This document shows, piece after piece, positions 7,226-15,068 of a stretch of 47,425 bases of DNA (its first letter is position 1; each line of letters starts with the position of its first letter). The DNA lies in contig JABGPV010000006.1 in NCBI GenBank assembly GCA_018644785.1, forward strand, positions 1 to 47,425, written 5' to 3'. The notes below the pieces were generated by a model, which was not told the DNA's origin, searched no databases, and saw only the letters and a list, made by a program, of their open reading frames with translations. Origin of the DNA: Deltaproteobacteria bacterium (lineage in GTDB: Bacteria > Desulfobacterota > DSM-4660 > Desulfatiglandales > Desulfatiglandaceae). The translations under genes and the position numbers were made by a program.

Positions 7226-9730
7226 CTAATGAAAAATCTGTTCGGTTTTCAATATGTTCATGTTTGACAGATCATCTTCTGTCAAAGAAAATACACCCTT
7301 TATAATTTCGACCGGTTTTAGAGTCAATGTATCGGTTTGTCTGATGGTCAGATCGATTTTTGTGGACGAAACAATCCTCATGGCCATCACAAGGCTTCTG
7401 GCGTTAATGATATGTTCCCCTTTTTTATTGATTTTGACAACCTCAAAATGTTCTGATCGGAGAAATTCCATGAGATTCACTTCGCTGAACGTTGCCTCTT
7501 TGAGCGTGATCAGAAACCGGGAAGCCTTAGGGCGAAGTTTTTTTTCTGAAGAAGAAACTTTCTCGATACGCATTATATCGATGCCCTCAGGCAGTTGCCG
7601 GTTGATTTTGGCTTTGAGATTCTCCACATTCAGCTCTTCAGTAAGTTCAATTTGCACCCATTCCGCTAAACTTTCCGTACCCACCGGCAAGGCTGAAAAA
7701 AATGAGGCTTTGGGCATGGGATGAAACCCCCGGGAATAGGCCAGTTTCAATCCGGCGCGCCTGAAAGCGCGATTCAACACCCGCCCCAACTCCAGTTGAC
7801 TGAGATGCCGGGTACTGCCTGTTTTTGTAAAGGTGAGACGGAACCTGCTGACGGATTGGACGTCTTGTTGGCCCGGCGAAACCTTTTTTGGCTGAAATGA
7901 CAGGTCCTTGAAAAGAACAGGGTCAATATTTTTGTGGTCGCATACGCCACATTCATGACAATCTTCCCGGCAATCGGATGTAAACTGTTCCGCTTCCGCC
8001 TTTTTTCGTTCTTTTTTAAGAAAACCCTTTGTCACGCCGGATCGAATATGGTCCCAGGGCAAAATCTCACGGAGTTCCCTTTCCCTGTGATATAATTCCG
8101 GTTTAATACGGGCGCGCTCAAAGGCCGCTTTCCATACCGCCATATTGAAATGCTCGCTCCATGCGTCAAACCTTGCACCAAGCTTCCAGGCCTCAACAAT
8201 GACGTTGCTCAGTCTCCTGTCTCCCCTGGCCATGATCCCTTCCAGCCAGCTTAACTCCGGTTGATTCCATTTAACCCGAACACGACTTTTTCTAAGGCCG
8301 TTTCGAATCAAGCCTATCCTTCGCCGGCTTTCTTCCAAGGATATTTGTGGCATCCACATAAAAGGGGTATGGCTCTTGGGTACAAAGGTGGAAACACTGA
8401 CATTAACGTTTTCCCGCCGTCCTTTTTGACCCGATAATTTCGTGATTTGCTCTGCAAGATCAATGATATCTTGAAGATCGTCATCTTCTTCAGAGGGCAG
8501 CCCGATCATGAAATAGAGTTTGATCAGTTTCCATCCGGACCCGTATACGATTTTTGCTGTTTCAAGGATGTCCGATTGGGTCAAACCCTTGTTGATGACC
8601 CTTCTAAGGCGATTATTTCCTGCTTCGGGGGCAAGGGTAAACCCTGTTTTTCGAACCCTTTTAATTTGCGCCATCATTTCAGCATCCAGGCTGTCCACCC
8701 TGAGGGAAGGCAGGCTTATGCCGATATGATCGGGGGAATGACGGTCCATGAGTGCACAAAGAAGCGAACTAATATGGCTGTAATCACCGGAACTGAGTGA
8801 CAAAAGGGACAGATCTTCATAACCGGTGAGGTTCAAAGTCTTTTCCGCAATGTTAACAATAGATTCCGGACTTCTTTCCCGTACGGGCCGGTAGATCATT
8901 CCCGCCTGGCAGAACCGGCAACCTCTCGTGCAGCCGCGGGAAATCTCTATGGTTACACGATCGTGAACCAGTTCCGTAAAGGGGACGATCTGACGTTCCG
9001 GGTATGGGCATGAATCAAGATGGGGCAAAGTGGCTTTTGTGACCCATTTATAGTCATCATGCTCCGGAACAATTGCAGCAATTCTCCCGTCCGGCTCATA
9101 CCGGGTCTGAAAGAAGGAAGGGATATAGATTCCCGGTATATGAGAGATGATATCAAGGATGTCACTCTTTTGAACACCCACGTCCTTTTTCGCCTTTCGA
9201 ACGGCTCTGCATATCTCAAGTGAAGCGGTCTCCCCATCTCCGATGACCATGATATCAAAAAAATCCGCAACGGGTTCCGGATTGAAGCACGCAGGACCCC
9301 CTGCAATGATTAGTGGATATTCATTACCCCTGTCCCGGGCCAGGAAGGGAATTTTGCAAAGATCAAGAACATTGAGGATGTTCGTGTAGGAAAGCTCGTG
9401 TTGAAGACTGAAACCGATAAGATCAAATTCTCCCAGTGGCCGTCCTGATTCCCAGGCGGTCAGCAGAATGTCGCTGTTTCTGAGTGCATCTTCCAGGTCC
9501 GGCCAGGGAGAAAAGGCTCTTTCAGCCGCAAGCCAGTCCCGGCTGTTCAGAAGGTGGTAAATTATTTTCAGTCCCAAATGGCTCATACCCACTTCAGGGA
9601 CATCCGGGAATACCAGTGCAATGGAAACTTGAGTTTTTGAAAGGTCTTTGTGAATCGTGTTGATCTCATTGTCCAAATAGCGGCTGGGACGGCTGAGTTT
9701 AGAAAACCAATTTTGCTCACATAATTTCAT
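7226..9730 (-). CDS. Radical SAM protein fused to a DUF2344 domain (TIGR03960/TIGR03936-type)
   Basis: A large (834-residue) radical-SAM enzyme of unassigned reaction. The N-terminal part resembles a B12-binding-like domain (ALVFPDVPEVGMSHLG, then IIAGGPACFNPEP and IGDGE). The radical SAM cluster is C267-x3-C271-x2-C274 in SRGCTRGCRFCQAG. A second cysteine-rich patch, CREDCHECGVC, lies near residue 605, and the C-terminal 200 residues form the DUF2344 domain (LGRVLNRAFRRAGLKLAYSRGFHPMP). An in-frame TTG at 9754 would add eight residues; the ATG at 9730 is preferred because homologues begin near MKL. Its position directly before rng suggests an RNA-related job, but that is inference. Confidence 0.85.
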   Translation of the reverse strand: MKLCEQNWFSKLSRPSRYLDNEINTIHKDLSKTQVSIALVFPDVPEVGMSHLGLKIIYHLLNSRDWLAAERAFSPWPDLEDALRNSDILLTAWESGRPLGEFDLIGFSLQHELSYTNILNVLDLCKIPFLARDRGNEYPLIIAGGPACFNPEPVADFFDIMVIGDGETASLEICRAVRKAKKDVGVQKSDILDIISHIPGIYIPSFFQTRYEPDGRIAAIVPEHDDYKWVTKATLPHLDSCPYPERQIVPFTELVHDRVTIEISRGCTRGCRFCQAGMIYRPVRERSPESIVNIAEKTLNLTGYEDLSLLSLSSGDYSHISSLLCALMDRHSPDHIGISLPSLRVDSLDAEMMAQIKRVRKTGFTLAPEAGNNRLRRVINKGLTQSDILETAKIVYGSGWKLIKLYFMIGLPSEEDDDLQDIIDLAEQITKLSGQKGRRENVNVSVSTFVPKSHTPFMWMPQISLEESRRRIGLIRNGLRKSRVRVKWNQPELSWLEGIMARGDRRLSNVIVEAWKLGARFDAWSEHFNMAVWKAAFERARIKPELYHRERELREILPWDHIRSGVTKGFLKKERKKAEAEQFTSDCREDCHECGVCDHKNIDPVLFKDLSFQPKKVSPGQQDVQSVSRFRLTFTKTGSTRHLSQLELGRVLNRAFRRAGLKLAYSRGFHPMPKASFFSALPVGTESLAEWVQIELTEELNVENLKAKINRQLPEGIDIMRIEKVSSSEKKLRPKASRFLITLKEATFSEVNLMEFLRSEHFEVVKINKKGEHIINARSLVMAMRIVSSTKIDLTIRQTDTLTLKPVEIIKGVFSLTEDDLSNMNILKTEQIFH

Positions 9731-9797
9731 GACGTTATCTTTTCCAGTTTCCAAAAGCTGTTCATCCTGATATTTTTGTTTATTTTATTGCCAAGCG

Positions 9798-11498
9798 CTA
9801 ATGGTCAGCGCTGGAACCCACGGGCAGAATGATAGCAATTTCGGCGCCACCATCGGGGTGGTTATTCCCCGAAATCCTGCCTTGAAGTTGATCAATAATC
9901 CTTTTTACGGTGGCCAGCCCGAGACCGGATCCACCCTCCTTGGTGGTAAAGAAAGGGGTGAAAAGTTTGGGAAGGGTTATTGGGTCAAATCCATCCCCCG
10001 TGTCGTGTATGACGATCGCCACGTTCTTGTTGGTTGATTCGGGTGTTTCAAACACCCATTTGGTGCCGATGTCAAGTATCCCGCCGTCGGGCATGGCATC
10101 GCAGGCATTGAGGAAAAGATTCCATAAAACCTGTTTGATCTGGTCCGGATCCGATTCAATAGTGACGGAATCCATGAAATGTGTGAGAACACTGACGTTT
10201 TCGTTCCAGCGCGGACCGTTTTTAAAAAGCGCCAGGGACTCCATGATGACCTGGTTCAGGTCAAAGGCCCTCAATTTTATTTCTTTCGGTCGCGCAAACA
10301 GAAGAAAGTCACTGATCAACTGGTTCAATCGATCGATTTCCCGCGACACAATGGCCATTAACTGGCTTTCGGTGCTGTCCCAGGCAAGTCCTTCTTTTAA
10401 CACCTCAATGGAACCGCTGATGGAAGCCATGGGGTTCCTGATTTCATGGGCAATGCCTGCAGCCATCTCTCCCACCAAAGCCAGTCCTTCCACTTTTTTC
10501 ATGTTTTCTTCAATCCGCTTTATTTCCGTTACATCCTGAAAAACAATTATTTTCCCGTCTTTTTCGGTGGAAAAATAACGTAGAGGGGAAATGGAAAGTC
10601 GAAGATATATCTTTGCGCCATCCGGTTTCTGGTTCAAAATGTCCATATAGGGGGGCATGTCAACTAGCGGACGCGTTTGTGCAACGCTTTGAACATGTTG
10701 CCGAAGAGCGGGAAGGGCAGAGACCAGCGACAACCCGGAGATTTGATGGGTATGGATGCCAAGAATTTTTTCCGCTGTGGGATTGAAAAGGATAACGCGC
10801 TCTTTGTCATCCAAAACAATCAGTCCGGAGGTAATGCTATTAATGATGTTTTCGTGAAGGATTTCTAATTTGTTCAGATCCAGCTTTGTTTCTTTAAGTT
10901 CGGCTCTGCTCCTTTTTGTCTGTTCGGCCAAAAAACCACTCAAATAACCCACCAGGTAGAATGCGGCCATATTTACCAGTATCGTATAAAACAAAAACGC
11001 AGTGTTATAACTATCGGAAGTGTAATTCACCCGGCTGCCGATGGGGTGAATCAGGCCGTAATAATGAAGATCCAGCATCAATCCATACAGGATGCTGCTA
11101 GCTGAAGCGATGAGTATGCCCCCTTTGCGGGAAAAGATGATACTGCCACTGATGATATTTAAGATAAAAAGGAATGAAAAAATACTGTCAATTCCACCGG
11201 TGGTGTATATGAAGAAGGTGATGAAGAGGGTATCGAAAAACAGCTGAAAATAGGCCTGGAGTTGTATTCTCCCCAAATACTTGATGAGAAAAATGTAAAC
11301 GATATTGGTGAAATATATAACCGCAAGAAGAATATACGGAGCGCTTTGAGCGTCAGTGATGTAAACATGCGTTTCCCTGAAGCGGATGATAATGAGGGCG
11401 CCCAGAATCACGGAAACGAACAATACCCGTAAAAACATCAGGGCATGAAGGCGCTTTTTCAGATCTGAATCGCTGTAGCCGGATTTTTTTTCGTTCAT
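9798..11498 (-). CDS. PilS-like membrane sensor histidine kinase with PAS domain
   Basis: Inner-membrane two-component kinase of 566 residues. It has six predicted membrane helices in the first ~190 residues, a PAS domain around 215-325 (SGLIVLDDKERVILFNPTAEKILG), and a HisKA domain with phospho-acceptor H351 in GIAHEIRNP. The HATPase domain shows the N box (LWNLFLNACDAMPDGG) and the G boxes DTGDGFD and GGSGLGLA. The six-helix sensor and the position 7 bases after pilC fit PilS, which with PilR controls pilin transcription. However, no response regulator lies next to it, so the name is not given. The ATG at 11498 is preferred over 11555, which lies inside pilC. Confidence 0.83.
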   Translation of the reverse strand: MNEKKSGYSDSDLKKRLHALMFLRVLFVSVILGALIIIRFRETHVYITDAQSAPYILLAVIYFTNIVYIFLIKYLGRIQLQAYFQLFFDTLFITFFIYTTGGIDSIFSFLFILNIISGSIIFSRKGGILIASASSILYGLMLDLHYYGLIHPIGSRVNYTSDSYNTAFLFYTILVNMAAFYLVGYLSGFLAEQTKRSRAELKETKLDLNKLEILHENIINSITSGLIVLDDKERVILFNPTAEKILGIHTHQISGLSLVSALPALRQHVQSVAQTRPLVDMPPYMDILNQKPDGAKIYLRLSISPLRYFSTEKDGKIIVFQDVTEIKRIEENMKKVEGLALVGEMAAGIAHEIRNPMASISGSIEVLKEGLAWDSTESQLMAIVSREIDRLNQLISDFLLFARPKEIKLRAFDLNQVIMESLALFKNGPRWNENVSVLTHFMDSVTIESDPDQIKQVLWNLFLNACDAMPDGGILDIGTKWVFETPESTNKNVAIVIHDTGDGFDPITLPKLFTPFFTTKEGGSGLGLATVKRIIDQLQGRISGNNHPDGGAEIAIILPVGSSADH

Positions 11499-11505
11499 TT
11501 CCGTG

Positions 11506-11973
11506 TTATGAACCCATGGCCGCAGCCATACCGAAAATAGGCAGATACATGGCAATCACAAGCCCGCCGATGGCGCCGCCAAGAAAAACCATAAGCAGCG
11601 GCTCAAGCATGGAGGTCAAAGCGTCAACCGCCGCTTCTACCTCATCATCGTAAAAGTCCGCGATTTTTTCCAGCATGGTTTCCAGAGCGCCTGTAGCTTC
11701 TCCAACGCCGATCATCTGGACGACCATATTGGGAAATATGTCATTCTCCGAAAGGGGTTCGGCGATGGGCTGTCCCTCGGCAATGCTGGAACGAACATCC
11801 AGGATGACTTCTTCAAGCACCACGTTACCGGACGTCTTGGCCACGATTTCCATGGCTGAAATAATCGGAACACCGCTGGCAATCATGGTTCCCAGGGTTC
11901 TGGTGAAACTGGCCACAGCGACTTTCTTAAGCAGTGGCCCAAATACGGGGAGTTTCAGTGCCAGGGTATCCAC
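11506..11973 (-). CDS. pilC: Type IV pilus assembly platform protein PilC, C-terminal part (after in-frame stop)
   Basis: Second half of an interrupted pilC. It contains the second GspF/T2SSF cytoplasmic domain (LPVFGPLLKKVAVASFTRTLGTMIASGVPI through the ALETML region) and the final membrane helix (LLMVFLGGAIGGLVIAMYLPIF). It is in the same frame as the first half and separated from it by a single TAA. The possible start is a GTG immediately after that TAA, with an AAGGTGG-like ribosome site 11 bases upstream, so termination-reinitiation is conceivable. Both parts together make 403 codons, the normal PilC length. See the finding on the interruption. Confidence 0.85.
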   Translation of the reverse strand: MDTLALKLPVFGPLLKKVAVASFTRTLGTMIASGVPIISAMEIVAKTSGNVVLEEVILDVRSSIAEGQPIAEPLSENDIFPNMVVQMIGVGEATGALETMLEKIADFYDDEVEAAVDALTSMLEPLLMVFLGGAIGGLVIAMYLPIFGMAAAMGS

Positions 11974-12717
11974 TTATTTTCGCCCCACCTTGGTACTCTT
12001 GAATTTTTTGAAAACAATGACCAGGACAATAATAGCCCCGATCACGTAATGCACATTCCCCTTCATAAAGCGACTGATATTTACCACGATCTGGGTGGGG
12101 AGCGGCAGTGCCGAGCCGAATTCCGCAAACATGCTTTCAAAAACGGGAATCACAAAAATCATAATCACCGAAATCACCAGAATGGCAATGGCCACCACAA
12201 TGGCGGGGTACATCATGGCACTCTTAATTTTCGCCTTCAGTTTTTGGGCTTTTTCAATATGGGTTGCCAGACGCTGGAGGATCGTATCCAGGATACCGCC
12301 AACTTCACCGGCCGCCACCAGATTTACGAAAAGGTTGTCAAACACCTTCGGGTGCTTCTGCAGTGCTTCGGCCAGGCTGGCGCCCCCCTCCACATCTGTG
12401 ACGACCTCCTTCAAAATGCCTTTAAAGGTTTTATTTTCCATCTGGTCGGCCAGGATGGTAAGCCCCTGCACAAGGGGAAGGCCGGCATCAATCATGGTGG
12501 AAAACTGCCGGGTGAAAATAACCAGGTCCTTGCTGGTTATTTTCGGCTGCATGAATGAGACATTTGCAAAGAGATCTTTTGGCTTTTCTTTGACCTTTTT
12601 GATTTTGAGATTGCGACGTTTCAGCTGAAGCCTCGCCATCTTTTCATCAGCGGCTTCCAGTTCGCCACGAATCGTTTTTCCCTTCTTCGTCTCACCAACC
12701 CATTTGTATTCCGGCAT
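11974..12717 (-). CDS. pilC: Type IV pilus assembly platform protein PilC, N-terminal part (ends at in-frame TAA)
   Basis: First 247 residues of the inner-membrane platform protein of the type IV pilus machine, which works with PilB and PilT. It begins MPEYKWVGETKKGKTIRGELEA, typical of PilC, followed by the first GspF domain (FTRQFSTMIDAGLPLVQGL, GGASLAEALQKHP, AAGEVGGILD) and two membrane helices (about 170-195 and 221-238). It stops at a TAA where homologues continue into the second cytoplasmic domain. The start ATG follows AGGAGA. It is the first gene of the minus-strand operon leading into the sensor kinase, radical-SAM and rng genes, with a promoter about 110-140 bases upstream. Confidence 0.87.
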   Translation of the reverse strand: MPEYKWVGETKKGKTIRGELEAADEKMARLQLKRRNLKIKKVKEKPKDLFANVSFMQPKITSKDLVIFTRQFSTMIDAGLPLVQGLTILADQMENKTFKGILKEVVTDVEGGASLAEALQKHPKVFDNLFVNLVAAGEVGGILDTILQRLATHIEKAQKLKAKIKSAMMYPAIVVAIAILVISVIMIFVIPVFESMFAEFGSALPLPTQIVVNISRFMKGNVHYVIGAIIVLVIVFKKFKSTKVGRK

Positions 12718-12826
12718 TGTGGTTCTCCTGGCCCTATCTTCTCACTTTTGGCCGCTGAAGATGAAAAACGCTGACCCATTTGTTTTGAATTTTGATAATT
12801 TTTTAATTTAAATAGGCAGTTATCGG

Positions 12827-12855
12827 AAGATAGATAATTTGATCGTTTCTGTCAA
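12827..12855 (-). promoter_or_regulatory. Sigma70-type promoter for the pilC operon
   Basis: Minus-strand TTGACA (12850-12855, perfect -35) is followed after 17 bases by TATCTT (12827-12832, four of six matches to the -10). It would give a leader of roughly 100 bases before the pilC ATG at 12717. The rest of the 314-base gap between pilC and the biotin carrier gene (12718-13031) is AT-rich, and I see no further gene in it. Confidence 0.5.
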
Positions 12856-12890
12856 GGCCTCTGTTTTGTTCGGATATGCTGATATAGTTC

Positions 12891-12918
12891 TTGACAAGAA
12901 GTAACGATAGCATGTTAT
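12891..12918 (+). promoter_or_regulatory. Possible promoter for the biotin carrier gene
   Basis: Plus-strand TTGACA (12891-12896) with TGTTAT (12913-12918, four of six) after 16 bases. It lies about 110 bases before the GTG at 13032. The -10 match is only moderate. Confidence 0.3.
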
Positions 12919-13031
12919 ATGGACCCATCATTAGAGTAAAGTTTGATCCGTAATGATTTTTATGTTCTTTTTGAACAACGAGTTTTTAGCATACATAATC
13001 GATTGAAATAATAAAAAAGGAGGTATTGGCT

Positions 13032-13244
13032 GTGAGTGAGATTATTGCCCCAATGGGGGGGAAGGTTATTGATGTGAAAGTGAAGCCGGGAGATGCGGTA
13101 AGCGAGGGTGATGAAGTGGTGATCCTCGAAGCCATGAAGATGGAGTTGCCGGTTGTGGCAGAGGCATCGGGTACGGTTAAAGAGGTGAAGGCTAATAACG
13201 GGGATACGGTAGAAGCGGAAGGCGTTCTAATTACGCTGGAGTAA
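13032..13244 (+). CDS. Biotin carboxyl carrier protein (biotinyl-lipoyl domain), decarboxylase gamma-type subunit
   Basis: A free-standing 70-residue biotinyl domain. The biotinylation motif EAMKM is present, so the lysine in AMKM would carry biotin, and the flanking glycine-rich segments (APMGGKVIDVKVKPGD and ASGTVKEV) are the expected hammerhead fold. It probably shuttles CO2 from a carboxyltransferase (alpha) subunit to the membrane beta subunit encoded nearby at 13878-15020. The GTG at 13032 is chosen because AAGGAGG lies 8 bases upstream; a TTG at 13026 would be only 2 bases from it. It is transcribed towards the benzoyl-CoA operon and ends at a bidirectional terminator. No Pro/Ala-rich linker is present. 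Confidence 0.85.
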   Translation: MSEIIAPMGGKVIDVKVKPGDAVSEGDEVVILEAMKMELPVVAEASGTVKEVKANNGDTVEAEGVLITLE

Positions 13245-13248
13245 ACGG

Positions 13249-13268
13249 AAAGGGGGACGTCCCCCTTT
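13249..13268. repeat. Perfect GC-rich palindrome just after the biotin carrier gene
   Basis: A 20-base perfect palindrome, AAAGGGGG-ACGT-CCCCCTTT, beginning five bases after the carrier stop codon. The strong stem and the isolated placement look like a REP-type element; it may also act as part of the transcript end. Confidence 0.7.
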
Positions 13269-13282
13269 CTGCACCAGACCCA

Positions 13283-13320
13283 AAAAGGCCTCCATTTAAA
13301 ATGGAGGCCTTTTGTTTTTG
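13283..13320. terminator. Bidirectional rho-independent terminator
   Basis: A stem with arms AAAAGGCCTCCATTT (13283-13297) and its complement (13299-13313) is followed on the plus strand by TTTTGTTTTT and on the minus strand by a T run. It sits between the convergent biotin carrier gene and the last gene of the benzoyl-CoA operon, so it can end both transcripts. Confidence 0.88.
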
Positions 13321-13339
13321 ATGGGTTTTCCATTGTTGT

Positions 13340-13804
13340 CTATCCGGCGGCTTTTTTTGCCTCAGCCCGCCTGACAAATGAGGTGATGATTTTTCCCGAA
13401 ACAACCATTCCCAATAAAACGATCATCAAAACCACAAATACGCCGATATACCTCAGAATAAGGGTCCCGATAATCCATGTCCAGTTGTCTTTGACGATGA
13501 CAATGGTGGCCCCGGCCTTATCATCTTTTGAGATGGTGATGGAATGCCAGGGGCGAGCCCCATCATCTTCGATATAGGTGGAATCTTTCCAGTCTCGAAA
13601 CTTGATGTCCGGAACGTCCTTCAGTTGCTCCTTGTAAAATAAAACCACCTCATCGTGAGAAAGAGGCGTTTTCATCTCCAGACGGGCATCGGTTCTCAAA
13701 TTTTCTTTTCCCTGGTTTACTACGGGAGCACCCAGAAAGTCTTCCGCATTTGAAATCGCGGGAAACAACAATAAAATCAGAAACAAGAGTGCTGTTTTTT
13801 TCAT
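13340..13804 (-). CDS. Small secreted/membrane protein, possible decarboxylase delta (OadG-like) subunit
   Basis: A 154-residue protein with an N-terminal signal peptide (hydrophobic core LLFLILLLFPAISNA, likely cut after SNA) and one C-terminal membrane helix at about residues 109-138, followed by a short basic tail. Between them is a soluble domain of about 85 residues that would lie in the periplasm. Position directly after the decarboxylase beta gene and the tail-anchored topology suggest the small delta/gamma membrane subunit of the Na+-pumping decarboxylase. However, the periplasmic domain and cleavable signal are unlike classic OadG, so the assignment is inference. It is the last gene of the operon, before the terminator. 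Confidence 0.55.
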   Translation of the reverse strand: MKKTALLFLILLLFPAISNAEDFLGAPVVNQGKENLRTDARLEMKTPLSHDEVVLFYKEQLKDVPDIKFRDWKDSTYIEDDGARPWHSITISKDDKAGATIVIVKDNWTWIIGTLILRYIGVFVVLMIVLLGMVVSGKIITSFVRRAEAKKAAG

Positions 13805-13877
13805 TTGCTTACCCTTTGCTATTTAGGTTTTTAGCATCATTTCATGATTATGCCGCATGGTTTTACCGAGTCAAAGG

Positions 13878-15020
13878 TTAGTCAAACATGGCGATGAACA
13901 TGCCGGCTGCCGCGGCGGAACCGATGACGCCCGCAAGGTTAGGCCCCACGGCGTGCATTAGCAAATGATTCGTCCGGTCATATTTGAGCCCTTCCATTTG
14001 TGAAACCCTCGCCGCCATGGGTACCGCTGAAACACCGGCAGACCCGATCAGGGGATTAATCTTCTCCTTCAGGAAAAGATTCATGATTTTGACGGTGAGA
14101 ATGCCGCCGATGGTGCAAACGGCAAAATCCACCAACCCCAGGCTAAAGATGAAGAGTGGTTTCCAGCTCAGGAATTTATCCGCCTGCATGGTGGCGCCCA
14201 CCGAAACACCCAGGAAAATGGTAACGATGTTCATCAGGGAGTCTTTGGCTGTTCCGACCAACCGTTCAACCACGCCGCTTTCTTTCATGAGGTTTCCGAG
14301 CATGAACATGCCCATGAGAGGAATCACCGAGGGTACCAGAAGCGCAATGATGCCTGAGGTGACGAGGGGGAAAAGAATTTTTTCCTGATGCGAAACAGGC
14401 CTCAACTGACGCATTCGGATTTTTCTTTCTTTCAGATTCGTCATCATTTTCATGATCGGCGGTTGAATCAGGGGCACCATGGCCATGTATGAATAAGCGG
14501 CCAGCGCATTGGGGCCGAGCAACTGGGGCGCCAGATGCTGCGTTAAATAGATGGTGGTGGGGCCGTCGGCGCCGCCAATGATACTGACAGAGGCGGCCTC
14601 CTTCAGGGTAAAGCCCACCAGCACTGTACCGGTAAAGGTAATGAAGACGCCAATCTGCGCGCCAGCGCCGATGAGGAGGGTCTTGGGATTGGCGATGAGT
14701 GGTCCAAAGTCGGTCATGGCGCCCAACCCCAGAAAGATAATGCAGGGAATGACCTCCCATTCGAGTCCGTAATGGTAAAACAACTGAAGGAGTTGAGGAT
14801 GGCCATGTGAATAGCCCATCAGCGGGACCAGGGGAAAGTTAACAATAAAAATTCCGAAACCGATGGGGAGCAAGAGAAGAGGCTCATATTTTTTGGCAAT
14901 GGCCAGATATATGAACGTACATCCCACAACCCACATGATGACGATATTCCACTGAAAATTGTAAATTCCGGTTGTGTGGAGGGTCCCATTCAACATGTCG
15001 AGTATTTCATTGGCGGTCAT
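13878..15020 (-). CDS. gcdB: Na+-translocating decarboxylase beta subunit (glutaconyl-CoA decarboxylase GcdB-like)
   Basis: Polytopic inner-membrane protein of 380 residues that decarboxylates the biotin-bound carboxylate and exports Na+. Family hallmarks are GGADGPTTIYLTQHLAPQLLG, AYSYMAMVPLIQPPIMKMM, and the C-terminal SAGVSAVPMAARV...NHLLMHAVGPNLAGVIGSA. Oxaloacetate, methylmalonyl-CoA and glutaconyl-CoA decarboxylases share this subunit. The surrounding benzoyl-CoA genes favour glutaconyl-CoA, since glutaryl-CoA oxidation by non-decarboxylating dehydrogenases in obligate anaerobes needs this pump. AAGGA precedes the ATG. It lies 48 bases after the dienoyl-CoA hydratase gene. The alpha subunit is not in the window. 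Confidence 0.87.
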   Translation of the reverse strand: MTANEILDMLNGTLHTTGIYNFQWNIVIMWVVGCTFIYLAIAKKYEPLLLLPIGFGIFIVNFPLVPLMGYSHGHPQLLQLFYHYGLEWEVIPCIIFLGLGAMTDFGPLIANPKTLLIGAGAQIGVFITFTGTVLVGFTLKEAASVSIIGGADGPTTIYLTQHLAPQLLGPNALAAYSYMAMVPLIQPPIMKMMTNLKERKIRMRQLRPVSHQEKILFPLVTSGIIALLVPSVIPLMGMFMLGNLMKESGVVERLVGTAKDSLMNIVTIFLGVSVGATMQADKFLSWKPLFIFSLGLVDFAVCTIGGILTVKIMNLFLKEKINPLIGSAGVSAVPMAARVSQMEGLKYDRTNHLLMHAVGPNLAGVIGSAAAAGMFIAMFD

Positions 15021-15068
15021 GACAAAATCCTTTTCAAAAAACTACAGTGGATGATCAGTGTTTTGGGG

